A stretch of DNA of 64,000 nucleotides from Streptomyces camelliae (GCF_027625935.1 NZ_CP115300.1:6634001-6698000); one strand, 5' to 3'; positions 17,198 through 28,633 are shown, numbered from the stretch's first letter. Numbers and translations are program-made. The notes: generated from the letters alone by a model not told the origin.

Positions 17198-18217
17198 GTG
17201 GGGTCTCACCGCCGCCTTGCCTCCTTTGGATTCACCGGATTCAACCGGGGCGCCACCGCTTTGTGCGTGCTGTCGGCCGCGGCCGCCGCGCTCGGCGCCG
17301 TACCCGCGCAGGCGGCGCCGCACGACGGCACCCGCGCCGAGGTGGACCGCCTCTACCAGGAGGCCGAGCAGGCGACCCAGGCCTTCGACAAGGCCGAGGA
17401 GCAGGCCGACTCGCTGCGCCGGGAGGTGCAGGGCGCCCAGGACCACATGGCCCGCCAGCAGCAGCGCATCAACACCCTGCGCGAGCACCTCGGTTCGCTG
17501 GCCGGCGCCCAGTACCGGGCCGGCGGCATCGACCCGGCCGTCGCGCTGCTGTTCTCCGACGACCCCGACGACTACCTCGACAAGGCCTCCACCCTCGACC
17601 GCATCACCACCCAACAGGCGGGCCAGTTGCGGGAGTTGAGGTCGGCGCTGCGGGAGCTCGCCCAGGAGCGCTCCGAGGCGGCCGGGAAACTCGCCGAGCT
17701 GGACAAGAGCCGCAAGGCCGTGGCCGTGCACAAGAAGACCGTCGAGCAGAAGCTCGCCAAGGCCCGGCAGCTGATCGACTCCCTGCCGGCCGCCGCCCGC
17801 GCCGCCTACGACCGCGCCTCCCGGGACACCCGCGCCGACCTGCCCGACCTGTCCGGCGTGGTCGCCCCGGACGCCCGTGCCGCGGCCGCCGTGGCCGCCG
17901 CGCAGTCCGCCCTCGGCCGGCCCTACGTCTGGGGTGCGAACGGCCCCTCCGGCTTCGACTGCTCGGGCCTGATGCAGTGGTCGTACGCGCATGCCGGCAT
18001 CCATCTGCCGCGCACCTCGCAGGAACAGCGCTTCGCCGGCCGGCACGTCCCGCTCTCCCAGGCCCGGCCCGGCGACCTCGTGGTCTACCGGTCCGACGCC
18101 AGCCATGTGGCCATGTATGTCGGCAACGGCCAGGTCATCCACGCGCCCTACCCGGGGGCGGCGGTGCGGTACGACCCCGTCGGGATGATGCCGATCTCCT
18201 CGGTGACCCGGCCCTGA
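17198..18217 (+). CDS. Secreted NlpC/P60 cell-wall endopeptidase (second of two)
   Basis: Paralogue of the preceding gene, 339 residues from GTG at 17198 (AAGGA 7 bases upstream). The signal peptide ends near AQAAPHD; a coiled coil covers about 40-215; the NlpC/P60 domain holds Cys255 in FDCSGL and His303 in SHVAMYVGNG. Shared segments with the first copy, such as YRAGGIDP/YRTGGIDP and DDYLDKASTLD/DDFLDKASTLD, show tandem duplication. The second hydrolase has a shorter linker and PDARAAAAV in place of the Ser-rich linker. It is probably also secreted and trimming peptidoglycan. Confidence 0.93.
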   Translation: MGSHRRLASFGFTGFNRGATALCVLSAAAAALGAVPAQAAPHDGTRAEVDRLYQEAEQATQAFDKAEEQADSLRREVQGAQDHMARQQQRINTLREHLGSLAGAQYRAGGIDPAVALLFSDDPDDYLDKASTLDRITTQQAGQLRELRSALRELAQERSEAAGKLAELDKSRKAVAVHKKTVEQKLAKARQLIDSLPAAARAAYDRASRDTRADLPDLSGVVAPDARAAAAVAAAQSALGRPYVWGANGPSGFDCSGLMQWSYAHAGIHLPRTSQEQRFAGRHVPLSQARPGDLVVYRSDASHVAMYVGNGQVIHAPYPGAAVRYDPVGMMPISSVTRP

Positions 18218-18245
18218 CGGTGTCGGCCGCCGTTACGATCGGGAA

Positions 18246-19436
18246 ATGACCGGTCGCGGAAGAGTGGGGTGGCTCGGGGCCGCCGGCCTCGCCCTGCTGC
18301 TGCCCCTGACCGGATGCGCGGGCAGCGGCGCGACGGCCGACACCGCCCGCACCGAGGTGCAGCACCTGCTCGACCAGCGCTCGGCCGCCCTCCTCCGGCA
18401 CGACGAGCCGGCGTACGCGGCCACCGGCACCCGCGCCGAGTACACCCGGCTACGGGCGCTGCCGCTGGCCTCCTGGGCCTATCAGGTCACCGGCGTACGC
18501 CGTACCGCCACCGGCGCCACGGCCGACGCCGAGCTGAACTATCGCGTCGCCGGGTACGACACCGCCCCGGTCGACGCCCAGCGCACCCTCACCCTCGGCC
18601 GTACCGCGGACGGGAAGTGGTACGTCACCGCCGACGAGCCCGCGCGGCAGGCCGGGCAGCAGCTGTGGGACCAGGGTCCGGTGACCGTCGTCCGGGGTGC
18701 GCACAGTCTGGTGCTGGGCACCGGCCGGACGCAGGCCGAGCTGCGTGCCTACGCCGGGCTCGCCGACCGGGCCGTGCCGGCCGTCTCCCGGGCGTGGGGC
18801 GGTGACTGGAGCCGCCGGGTCGTCGTGCTCGTGCCGCGTTCGCTGGCCGGCATGGGTGGGCTGCTCGGCTCGCCCGCCGCGAACTACCGGGGCATCGCGG
18901 CCGTCACCACCGGTGAGGTGGGGGGTTCCGGGAAGGCGCCCGCGGACCGGGTGGTGGTCAACCCGGAGGCGTACGCCGTCCTCGGTGACCTCGGCAAACA
19001 GGTCGTCCTCACGCACGAGACCACCCATGTGGCGACCCGTGCCCACACCACCGCCGCGACCCCGCTGTGGCTCTCCGAGGGGTATGCGGACTGGATCGGC
19101 TACCTCGGCACCGGCCGCACCCCCACCGAGGTCGCGCCGGAACTGACCCGCGCCGTCCGGGACGGTCTCACCCCCGCCGACCTGCCCACCGACAAGGACT
19201 TCGGCTTCACCAGCGACCCGGCCAAGCTGGCCCAGGCCTACGAGAGCGGCTGGCTGGCCTGCCGGATGATCGCCGGTCACTGGGGCACGGCCCGGCTCGA
19301 CGCCTTCTACCGGGCCGTCGGCGACCGTCAGCAGCGGGCGGGCGCGGTCGAGGCGGCGCTGAAGACCGTGCTCGGGACCACCCCGGAGGCGTTCACCGAG
19401 CGGTGGCGGGCGTACGTCAGGAGTCAGCTCGGCTGA
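18246..19436 (+). CDS. Lipoprotein with gluzincin-type metalloprotease domain
   Basis: A 396-residue lipoprotein: lipobox LTGC with Cys24. After an NTF2-like region (about 30-165) comes a peptidase MA-like domain with the zinc motif HETTH (His257, Glu258, His261) and a downstream glutamate in LSEGYADW (Glu278). The family is predicted to be extracellular zinc proteases. It begins 28 bases after the second NlpC/P60 gene, so it may be in that cell-wall transcription unit. Its end overlaps the convergent padR gene by 20 bases. Substrate unknown. Confidence 0.85.
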   Translation: MTGRGRVGWLGAAGLALLLPLTGCAGSGATADTARTEVQHLLDQRSAALLRHDEPAYAATGTRAEYTRLRALPLASWAYQVTGVRRTATGATADAELNYRVAGYDTAPVDAQRTLTLGRTADGKWYVTADEPARQAGQQLWDQGPVTVVRGAHSLVLGTGRTQAELRAYAGLADRAVPAVSRAWGGDWSRRVVVLVPRSLAGMGGLLGSPAANYRGIAAVTTGEVGGSGKAPADRVVVNPEAYAVLGDLGKQVVLTHETTHVATRAHTTAATPLWLSEGYADWIGYLGTGRTPTEVAPELTRAVRDGLTPADLPTDKDFGFTSDPAKLAQAYESGWLACRMIAGHWGTARLDAFYRAVGDRQQRAGAVEAALKTVLGTTPEAFTERWRAYVRSQLG

Positions 19437-19950
19437 GCGTCTCCAGGGCCTCGCGCAGCCAGGCCCGCTCGGCCTGCCCGGTGGCCCGGGCCACCCGCAG
19501 CATCCCCTCCCGGAACAGGTCCCCGGCCTCCTCGGCCCGCACCGGCTCGCCCTGCCGGTAGAAGAAGCTCGCCGGAGTCTGGAGGAAGTCCAGCCGGCGG
19601 CGCAGTACGGCGGCCTGCCCGGCGGGATCGTCCAGGTGCCGCAGGAAGGCCAGCACGGTGTTGAAGCGGACGTGGTCGGTGATCTCCGCCTGCTTGGGGC
19701 TGCGCAGGCGCTCCAGCAGCTCCGCGCGTCCCTTCCCGGTCAGGGACAGCACCCGGCGCGGGGCGGCGCTCGCGCCCTCCTCGGTGTGCTGGTCCAGCAG
19801 TCCGGCGGCGACCAGCCGGTTGATGGCCGGGTAGAGCGCACCGTCGCTGACCGGGCGGACATGCCCGCTCAGCGCCTTGATCCGCTCCTTCAGCTCATAG
19901 CCGTGCAGCGGCTCCTCGGCGAGAAACCCCAGGATCGACAACTCCAGCAC
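19417..19950 (-). CDS. PadR family transcriptional regulator
   Basis: A 177-residue regulator. The N-terminal winged helix shows the PadR start LELSILGFLAEEPLHGYEL and the recognition region GALYPAINRL; the C-terminal half is the helical dimer domain of the Vir type. GTG at 19950 has AGGAG upstream. It is divergent from the MATE exporter, and the space between holds a perfect inverted repeat. By family habit it should repress the exporter and itself until a ligand, often a phenolic or drug, binds. Confidence 0.92.
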   Translation of the reverse strand: MLELSILGFLAEEPLHGYELKERIKALSGHVRPVSDGALYPAINRLVAAGLLDQHTEEGASAAPRRVLSLTGKGRAELLERLRSPKQAEITDHVRFNTVLAFLRHLDDPAGQAAVLRRRLDFLQTPASFFYRQGEPVRAEEAGDLFREGMLRVARATGQAERAWLREALETLSRADS

Positions 19951-20011
19951 CGGTTCTCCTCAGCGTGTGGCGACCCCTTGCGGCGGCCTCGGACGCCATG
20001 TTACCTCTTAT

Positions 20012-20038
20012 CGAGCTACCTCGATTCGTGGTAGCTCG
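20012..20038. promoter_or_regulatory. Inverted-repeat operator between padR and the MATE gene
   Basis: CGAGCTACC (20012-20020) and GGTAGCTCG (20030-20038) are perfect 9-base inverted arms with a 9-base spacer. Placed between divergent genes, it is the probable PadR site. Confidence 0.65.
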
Positions 20039-20055
20039 CTACGAGGGGGAATCTC

Positions 20056-21378
20056 GTGAACGCCCACCGCAGACAGCTCATAGCGCTCGCCCACCCCGTC
20101 TACCTCTCGCTGCTCGCCTCGGTCGCGTCCGGGATCATCAACACCGTCTGGGTCTCCCGGCTCGGCGGAGCCGCCGTCGCCGCCGTGGCCGTCGCCACCA
20201 ACACCGAGAACGTGCTGCTCGGGGTCGCGCTGGTCTTCGCCTCCGGTACGACGGTGCTGGTCGCGCATGCCCGGGGCGCCCGGGACCCGGCTGTCGTACG
20301 GGCCGCCGTACGCGGGGGCTGGGCGCTGTGCGCGCTGGTCACCCCCGTGGTCGCGGCCGGCGGCTTCCTGCTGCGCGGGCCGCTGGCCGGGCTGGTCCTC
20401 GGCGGCGACGACAGCGCGGCCCTGCGCCTGGCCGGCGCCTACTTCGCGATCTCCCTGCCCGGCATGGCCGTCTTCTTCGCCCAGCAGCTCGTCGACGGCA
20501 TCCTCAAGGGCGCCGGCGACACCCGCACGCCGATGCGGCTCGCGCTGCTGGCGAACGGCCTGATCCTGGTGTGCGACCCGGTCCTCATCCACGCCTACGG
20601 CGTCCCGGGCGCCGCCGCCTCCACCGTGCTGTGCCGCTGCGCCGCCCTCACCGTGGGCCTGCGCGCCCTGCGCCGTGACGCCCTGCTGCGGACGGCGGCC
20701 GGGGCCCCGCCCACCGGACCGGTCACGGGCGCCCTGCGCCGCACCCTCGCCACCGGTCTGCCCATGTCCGCCGACTTCACCGTGCGCCAGGGCGGAGCGC
20801 TGGTCCTGGTCGCGATCGTGGCCCGGCTCGGGGTGACCGTGGTGGCCGCCTACGCCATCGCCTACAAGGTCATGTATGTCGCCACCATGGCTTTCTACGC
20901 CGTACGCCAGGCCGCCGCGATCCACACCGCGCACACCCGGGGCGCCGGCACGGACGCGCGGCGGGAGATCGGCCGGCAGGCGGTGCTGCTCGCCGGGCTC
21001 CTGGGGCTCACCGCCACCGCCCTGTTCGCCGTCTCGGCCCCCTGGATCATGGCCGCCTTCGGCGCCGGACCCGAAGTCGCCCGCCAGGGCGTGCTGTTCC
21101 TGCGCTGCATCGGCCCCTACCTGCTGCTGATGGCCTGCTTCATCGCGCTCGGCGGGGTCTTCGAGGGCAGCGGGGGAGCGCCCGCCCTGCTCCGGGTCAC
21201 CCTGCTCGGCACGGCCGTCCAGCTGCCGCTGGCGTACGCCCTGACCGGGCTCGGACTGCCCGGCGTCTGCCTGGCGCTGGCGCTCGCGATGGGCGTGCAG
21301 TGCGCGGCCGTGACAGCGCTGCTGCGCAGGGCCGGCCACCGCGAGAAGGCCGGGATGTCCCTGGCCCGCGCCGGATGA
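20056..21378 (+). CDS. MATE family multidrug exporter
   Basis: A 440-residue membrane protein with about 12 spans in two homologous halves. It resembles the DinF/NorM MATE group, opening with LIALAHPVYLSLLASVASGIINTVW, and exports drugs or metabolites using an ion gradient. GTG at 20056 follows a GAGGGGG site. Divergent from padR with a shared operator, so ligand-induced export is likely. The substrate is unknown. Confidence 0.92.
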   Translation: MNAHRRQLIALAHPVYLSLLASVASGIINTVWVSRLGGAAVAAVAVATNTENVLLGVALVFASGTTVLVAHARGARDPAVVRAAVRGGWALCALVTPVVAAGGFLLRGPLAGLVLGGDDSAALRLAGAYFAISLPGMAVFFAQQLVDGILKGAGDTRTPMRLALLANGLILVCDPVLIHAYGVPGAAASTVLCRCAALTVGLRALRRDALLRTAAGAPPTGPVTGALRRTLATGLPMSADFTVRQGGALVLVAIVARLGVTVVAAYAIAYKVMYVATMAFYAVRQAAAIHTAHTRGAGTDARREIGRQAVLLAGLLGLTATALFAVSAPWIMAAFGAGPEVARQGVLFLRCIGPYLLLMACFIALGGVFEGSGGAPALLRVTLLGTAVQLPLAYALTGLGLPGVCLALALAMGVQCAAVTALLRRAGHREKAGMSLARAG

Positions 21379-21513
21379 GCCGGGAGGGACCGGGGCCGCG
21401 TCGCGGTCGGTCCGGTGTGCTGCGGCGGCCGAGGTCTCCCCGGCGGCCGCGGGCTGCCGCGGTCTGCCGGGTGTCGTGGGCCGGCCGTCATCTCCCGGCG
21501 TGGGCCGGCCGGG

Positions 21514-22749
21514 TCAGGACGAGACCGGGGTCTCCCGGGGCCGGGCCGGTTCGGGCGGCAGTGGTGCGGCGGGGGCCGGGGGGACGGTCGCGCGCCACAG
21601 GCGGCGGGCCGCCATGACGGAGGCGGCGACCAGCAGGCCGTTGCGGACCGCCAGCAGCAGCACGCCGTACCGGTCGCTCGTCACCACGTGCACGAAGCCG
21701 AGCGGGAACTCCAGGACCGTCACGAAGGACGCGAGCACGACCAGCAGCGCGGGCGCGCCCATCCGGCTCGCCCGGAACGTCAGGCAGACCGCGGCCAGTC
21801 CGACCAGCCACACCAGGTACTGCGGGCTGATCACCCGGCTGGTCACCGTGAACACCAGCACCGCCGTGAACGCCGCGTCCGCGAGGGTGTGCGGCGGCCG
21901 GCGCGTCACCCGCAGCCGCCACAGCAGCAGCCAGCCGAACGCGGCCCCGGTGAGCGCGAGCGCCGCCGTGCTGACCTGCTCCACATGCGGGCCGACGAAC
22001 TCGACCGAGCCGTAGTTCAGCAGCACCTGTCCGTCCCAGCCGAAGTGCCGGGCCACATGGAAGACCAGGGCGCCCAGCGACTCCACCTCGGTGCCCCGGT
22101 CCCGCTGGAAGGTCAGGAAGGCGAAGGCGCCCGGCATGGACACCGCGAACAGCGCGGCGAGCCCGGCCGCGGTCACCGCCGCCGACGCCCACGCCCGGCG
22201 CCGGAAGCAGCCCACCAGCAGCAGCGCCGGCCACACCTTCAGCAGTGCCCCGAACGCCGTCAGCGCGCCCATCACCCGCGGATGGCGGACGCCCGCGAGC
22301 AGCGCCGCCACGGCCACCGCGGTCACCATCACGTCGTAGCGGGCGAACACCGTCGGGCCGAGCAGCGGCACGCCCGCCACCCACACCCAGGCCCCGCGCA
22401 GCGACCGGCCGCTGCGCCCCGCCGGGTACAGCAGCAGCTGGAGCACGACCGCGTCGGCGAGGAACGCCAGCATGAAGAAGGCGTGCGCGTACGACAGGAA
22501 GGGCAGGGCGGCGGGGGCGAGGACCGGCAGGGCCGCGGCGGGCGGGTACTGCCAGGTCACGTCGTCCAGCGGAAACGTTCCGTGCCGCAGGACCTCGTAC
22601 CAGCCGCGGTAGATCACCGACACGTCGGAGGTGACGTCCGGGCCCGGGAAGACCCACACCTGGAAGACGAACAGCAGGAGGACCAGACGGGTGACGCCCC
22701 AGACCGTGAGCAGCCATGCCAGGGACCGCCCGGCACCCTTCGTCTCCAC
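21514..22749 (-). CDS. GT87-type polyprenol-phosphate mannosyltransferase (membrane)
   Basis: A 411-residue membrane protein with about 10 spans, of the DUF2029/GT87 group (PimE-like GT-C enzymes). An acidic pair occurs early (FPGPDVTSDVSVIYRGW, around 40), as in GT-C catalytic loops. GTG at 22749 is chosen because AGGGG lies 6 bases before it; an ATG at 22770 is the alternative. The neighbour on the opposite strand is a PimB-like mannosyltransferase, so both may work in phosphatidylinositol mannoside or glycolipid synthesis; that link is inferred from families and position. Confidence 0.85.
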   Translation of the reverse strand: METKGAGRSLAWLLTVWGVTRLVLLLFVFQVWVFPGPDVTSDVSVIYRGWYEVLRHGTFPLDDVTWQYPPAAALPVLAPAALPFLSYAHAFFMLAFLADAVVLQLLLYPAGRSGRSLRGAWVWVAGVPLLGPTVFARYDVMVTAVAVAALLAGVRHPRVMGALTAFGALLKVWPALLLVGCFRRRAWASAAVTAAGLAALFAVSMPGAFAFLTFQRDRGTEVESLGALVFHVARHFGWDGQVLLNYGSVEFVGPHVEQVSTAALALTGAAFGWLLLWRLRVTRRPPHTLADAAFTAVLVFTVTSRVISPQYLVWLVGLAAVCLTFRASRMGAPALLVVLASFVTVLEFPLGFVHVVTSDRYGVLLLAVRNGLLVAASVMAARRLWRATVPPAPAAPLPPEPARPRETPVSS

Positions 22750-22863
22750 GTGATCCCCTGCCGTTCGCATTCAGGTCGGTCACCATGATGTCGTGTCTGG
22801 CTGTGTACCTGCCACAGACTCGGCCGTACCCGGCTCCGGACGGCCGATTCGGTAGGGTCGGCG

Positions 22864-24009
22864 GTGATGCGCAAGACCCTGATCGTCACGAACGACTTCC
22901 CGCCCCGGCCGGGCGGCATCCAGGCCTTCCTGCACAACATGGCCCTGCGCCTGGAGCCCGGCCGGCTGGTCGTCTACGCCTCCACCTGGAAGCGCGGCCG
23001 GGAGGGTGCCGAGGCCACGGCTGCCTTCGACGCCGAGCAGCCCTTCACCGTCGTACGCGACCGGGCGACCATGTTGCTGCCCACCCCGCGGACCACCCGG
23101 CGGGCGGCCGGGCTGCTGCGCGAACACGGCTGTACGTCGGTGTGGTTCGGGGCGGCGGCCCCGCTCGGCCTCATGGCACCCGCGCTGCGCAAGGCCGGCG
23201 CCGAGCGGCTGGCGGCCACCACCCACGGGCACGAGGCCGGCTGGGCCCAGCTGCCCGCCGCCCGGCAGCTGCTGCGCCGGATCGGGGAGTCCACGGACAC
23301 GATCACCTATCTGGGTGACTACACGCGGTCGAGGATCGCCACCGCCCTCACCCCGGCGGCCGCCCGGCGCATGGTCCAGCTGCCGCCCGGGGTCGACGAG
23401 AAGACCTTCCACCCCGGCTCCGGCGGGGACGAGGTCCGCGCCCGCCTCGGCCTCACCGACCGCCCGGTCGTGGTCTGCGTCTCCCGGCTGGTCCCGCGCA
23501 AGGGCCAGGACACCCTGATCCAGGCCATGCCCCGCATCCTCGCCGCCGAGCCCGACACCGTGCTCCTCGTCGTCGGCGGCGGCCCCTACGAGCAGGACCT
23601 GCGCCGTCTGGCCCGGGAGACCGGCGTCGCGGACTCGGTCCGCTTCACCGGCGCGGTCCCCTGGTCCGAGCTGCCCGCCCACTACGGCGCCGGCGACGTC
23701 TTCGCCATGCCCTGCCGCACCCGGCGCGGCGGCCTGGACGTGGAGGGCCTGGGCATCGTGTACCTGGAGGCCTCCGCCACCGGCCTCCCGGTCGTGGCGG
23801 GCGACTCCGGCGGCGCCCCGGACGCGGTCCTGGACGGCGAGACCGGCTGGGTGGTCCGGGGCGGCGACCCGGCCGCGACGGCCGACCGCATCGTCCCCCT
23901 GCTCCAGGACCCGGAGCTGCGGCGCAGGATGGGGGAGCGGGGCCGGCGGTGGGTGGAGGAGAAGTGGCGCTGGGACCTGCTCGCGGAGAAGCTCAAAGCC
24001 CTCCTCTAA
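22864..24009 (+). CDS. pimB: GT4 mannosyltransferase, PimB-like
   Basis: A GT-B glycosyltransferase of 381 residues. The N-terminal glycine-rich loop reads TNDFPPRPGGIQAF, and the sugar-nucleotide side has VSRLVPRKGQD and the EX7E motif EGLGIVYLE (Glu294, Glu302). It matches the PimB' group, which adds the second mannose to phosphatidyl-myo-inositol using GDP-mannose. The start could be GTG 22864 or ATG 22867. It is divergent from the GT87 gene. Substrate assignment comes from family only. Confidence 0.85.
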   Translation: MMRKTLIVTNDFPPRPGGIQAFLHNMALRLEPGRLVVYASTWKRGREGAEATAAFDAEQPFTVVRDRATMLLPTPRTTRRAAGLLREHGCTSVWFGAAAPLGLMAPALRKAGAERLAATTHGHEAGWAQLPAARQLLRRIGESTDTITYLGDYTRSRIATALTPAAARRMVQLPPGVDEKTFHPGSGGDEVRARLGLTDRPVVVCVSRLVPRKGQDTLIQAMPRILAAEPDTVLLVVGGGPYEQDLRRLARETGVADSVRFTGAVPWSELPAHYGAGDVFAMPCRTRRGGLDVEGLGIVYLEASATGLPVVAGDSGGAPDAVLDGETGWVVRGGDPAATADRIVPLLQDPELRRRMGERGRRWVEEKWRWDLLAEKLKALL

Positions 24010-25698
<1,689 letters not shown>

Positions 25699-25711
25699 GA
25701 CAACTGCCTGG

Positions 25712-27508
25712 CTATTTGGCGTAGATGGCCTCGATCTCGTTCGCGTAGTCCTTCGCCACCACGTTCCGCTTGAGCTTCAGCGACGGGGTGAGGTGGCCCG
25801 ACTCCTCCGTGAACTGGGAGGACAGAATGCGGAACTTCCGCACCGATTCCGCCTTCGACACCGCGGCGTTGCCGTCGTCGACCGCCGCCTGGATCGCCGC
25901 GTTCAGATCCGGGTCGTCCTTCAGCGACGCCGCGGTGGAGCCCGCCGGCTTGCCGTGCTCCTCGGCCCAACGGCCCAGGAACTCCTCGTCGATGGTCACC
26001 AGCGCGCCCACGAACGGCCGCCCGTCGCCCACCACCATGCACTCCGCGACCAGCGCGTGCGCCCGGATCCGGTCCTCGATCACCGCCGGGGCCACGTTCT
26101 TGCCGCCCGCCGTGACGATGATCTCCTTCTTGCGGCCGGTGATCCTGAGGTAGCCGTCCTCGTCCAGGGTGCCGATGTCACCGGTGTGGAACCAGCCGTC
26201 GGCCAGCGCCTCGGCCGTCGCGCCCGGGTTGTTCCAGTACTCCTTGAACAGGTGCTCGCCGTGCAGCAGCACCTCGCCGTCGTCCGCTATCCGCACCACC
26301 GAACCCGGCAGCGGCTGGCCGACCGTGCCGATCTTCTGCCGGTCCCACGGGTTGAACGCCGTCGCCGCACAGGACTCGGTCAGGCCGTAGCCCTCCAGCA
26401 CCGTGAAGCCGATGCCCCGGAAGAAGTGGCCGAGCCGCTCGCCGAGCGGGGCGCCGCCGGAGATGGCGTACTCGCCCCGGCCGCCGAGCACCGCGCGCAG
26501 CTTGCTGTAGACCAGCTTGTCGAAGACCTTGTGCTTGACCTTCAGGCCGAACGACGGGCCGGAGGCGCTGTCCAGCGCCTTGCTGTAGGCGATCGCGGTG
26601 TCCGCCGCCTTGTCGAAGATCGCGCCCTTGCCGTCCGCCTGCGCCTTGGCGCGCGCGGAGTTGTAGACCTTCTCGAAGACGCGCGGGACACCGAGGATCA
26701 GCGTCGGCCGGAACGCGGCCAGTTCGTCCGTGAGGTTCTTGATGTCCGGGACACAGCCCAGCTTGATCGGCGCCATCATCGGCGCGACCTGCACCAGCCG
26801 CCCGAAGACGTGCGCGAGCGGCAGGAAGAGCAGCACCGAGCACTCGCCGGTACGGAAGAGGGGGCGCAGCCGCTCGACGACGTTGCCGCACTCGGCGAAG
26901 AAGCTGCGGTGGGTGAGCACACAGCCCTTGGGGCGGCCCGTCGTACCGCTCGTGTAGACGATGGTCGCCGGGTCGTCGGCGCGGGCGAGCGAGCTGCGCT
27001 CCTCCACCGTCTGGTCGGAGACGTCCTGCCCGAGCCGGCCCAGCTCCTCCACACCGCCGGCGTCGATCTGCCAGACGTGCTTGAGGGCGGGCAGCGACTC
27101 GCGCACCGACTCCACGGCCGCCGCGTGACCCGCCTGCTCCACGATGCACGCGGTCGCGCCCGAGTCGGACAGGATCCACCCCACCTGCTCCGGCGAGCTG
27201 GTCTCGTACACCGGCACGGTGACCGCGCCCGCACTCCAGATCGCGAAGTCCAGCAGTGTCCACTCGTACCGGGTGCGGGACATCAGGCCCACCCGGTCGC
27301 CCGGCTGCACCCCGGCGGCGATGAGGCCCTTGGCGGCGGTGTGCACCTCGGCCAGGAACTGCCGGGCCGTCACGTCCTGCCAGGCACCGCCGGTCTTGCG
27401 GGCGATGACGGCGACGTCGGGATGCTGCGCGGCGTTTCTGCGGACGATATCGGTCAGATTGCCGTCCGCAGGGACCTCGTACAAAGCCGGAAGGCTGAAC
27501 TCGCGCAA
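25712..27508 (-). CDS. Long-chain fatty acid-CoA ligase
   Basis: AMP-forming acyl-CoA synthetase, 598 residues. The P-loop YTSGTTGRPKG lies near 185-195, the adenylate motif GYGLTE near 373, and TGD plus the ITGRKKEII hinge near 440-460. It activates fatty acids with ATP and CoA. The start is TTG at 27508 with GAGGAG 8 bases upstream. It is convergent with cholesterol oxidase. The 297-base gap to the next gene contains promoter-like sequence but no other gene. Confidence 0.93.
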   Translation of the reverse strand: MREFSLPALYEVPADGNLTDIVRRNAAQHPDVAVIARKTGGAWQDVTARQFLAEVHTAAKGLIAAGVQPGDRVGLMSRTRYEWTLLDFAIWSAGAVTVPVYETSSPEQVGWILSDSGATACIVEQAGHAAAVESVRESLPALKHVWQIDAGGVEELGRLGQDVSDQTVEERSSLARADDPATIVYTSGTTGRPKGCVLTHRSFFAECGNVVERLRPLFRTGECSVLLFLPLAHVFGRLVQVAPMMAPIKLGCVPDIKNLTDELAAFRPTLILGVPRVFEKVYNSARAKAQADGKGAIFDKAADTAIAYSKALDSASGPSFGLKVKHKVFDKLVYSKLRAVLGGRGEYAISGGAPLGERLGHFFRGIGFTVLEGYGLTESCAATAFNPWDRQKIGTVGQPLPGSVVRIADDGEVLLHGEHLFKEYWNNPGATAEALADGWFHTGDIGTLDEDGYLRITGRKKEIIVTAGGKNVAPAVIEDRIRAHALVAECMVVGDGRPFVGALVTIDEEFLGRWAEEHGKPAGSTAASLKDDPDLNAAIQAAVDDGNAAVSKAESVRKFRILSSQFTEESGHLTPSLKLKRNVVAKDYANEIEAIYAK

Positions 27509-27805
27509 GACTGCTGCTCCTCATAGGGCGCCGGCGCCACGACACTGTGTGATGCGACGGTGTGGTCCAAGGCTCGGGCTGATGCTCGGGCTTTCGGTGG
27601 CTGAAATCCGGAGCACGACTGGACTGCCCGGACGTTACCCGCCGGTATGGCGTTCCCGACAGGGGGTTCGAGCCAGATGTTCGCTGCGTCACACACGTTG
27701 GCGTTCCTTTTGCGCACAGTAGTCCACGGCTGAACCGACCGGCGAGTAACCCCAGGCCGGACCGGCACTGTTCACGCACATCGCACACGCCTACGCTTGA
27801 TCGCC

Positions 27806-28633
27806 ATGGCATCCACACCGCCCGCAGAACCGCCCGCCGCAGACCGAGCCGCCCCGGGCCGCAGGACCCGCGTCCACGTGGTCAGCGACGTGCACGGCAA
27901 CGCCCGGGACCTGGCCCGGGCCGGCGAGGGTGCCGACGCCCTGATCTGCCTGGGCGACCTCGTCCTCTTCCTCGACTACGCCGACCACTCGCGCGGCATC
28001 TTCCCCGACCTGTTCGGCAAGGAGAACGCCGACCGCATCGTCGAGCTGCGCACCGCCCGCCGCTTCGAGGAGGCCCGGGAGTTCGGCGCCCGGCTGTGGG
28101 GCGGCATCGGCACCGACCGGGCCGCCGCCATCGAGAAGGCCGTGCGCAAGCAGTACGCCGAGATGTTCGCCGCGTTCCCCACCCCGACGTACGCCACGTA
28201 CGGCAATGTCGACATGCCGCCGCTGTGGAGCGAGTACGCCCGCCCCGGCACCACGATCCTCGACGGCCAGCGGGCGGAGATCGGCGGCCGCGTCTTCGGC
28301 TTCGTCGGAGGTGGCCTGAAGACACCCATGCGGACGCCGTACGAGATCGACGACGAGGAGTACGCGGCGAAGATCGAGGCGGTCGGCGAGGTCGACGTGC
28401 TGTGCACGCACATCCCGCCGGAGGTCCCCGAACTGGTCTACGACACCGTCGCCCGCCGCTTCGAACGCGGCAGCCGCGCCCTGCTGGCCGCCATCCGCCG
28501 CACGAAACCCCGGTACGCGCTCTTCGGGCACGTCCATCAGCCGCTCGCCCGCCGGATGCGGATCGGCTCCACGGAATGCGTGAACGTGGGCCACTTCGCC
28601 GGGACGGGCAAGCCCTGGGCGCTCGAATGGTGA
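27806..28633 (+). CDS. Metallophosphoesterase
   Basis: A calcineurin-like phosphoesterase of 275 residues. The metal-site motifs run in order: SDVHGN, GDLVLF, YGNVD, CTHIPPE and FGHVHQ. ATG at 27806 is used; TACGCT at 27792-27797 lies 8 bases upstream and suggests a leaderless transcript. A TTG at 27797 is an alternative. The substrate (nucleotide, phosphoprotein or other) cannot be read from sequence. It precedes an SRPBCC gene and an ArsA-like ATPase on the same strand. Confidence 0.9.
   Translation: MASTPPAEPPAADRAAPGRRTRVHVVSDVHGNARDLARAGEGADALICLGDLVLFLDYADHSRGIFPDLFGKENADRIVELRTARRFEEAREFGARLWGGIGTDRAAAIEKAVRKQYAEMFAAFPTPTYATYGNVDMPPLWSEYARPGTTILDGQRAEIGGRVFGFVGGGLKTPMRTPYEIDDEEYAAKIEAVGEVDVLCTHIPPEVPELVYDTVARRFERGSRALLAAIRRTKPRYALFGHVHQPLARRMRIGSTECVNVGHFAGTGKPWALEW

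Noticed and set aside
27655..27690. tRNA T-arm-like GGTTCGAGCC sequence
   Set aside because: No cloverleaf, acceptor stem or anticodon arm can be formed around it.
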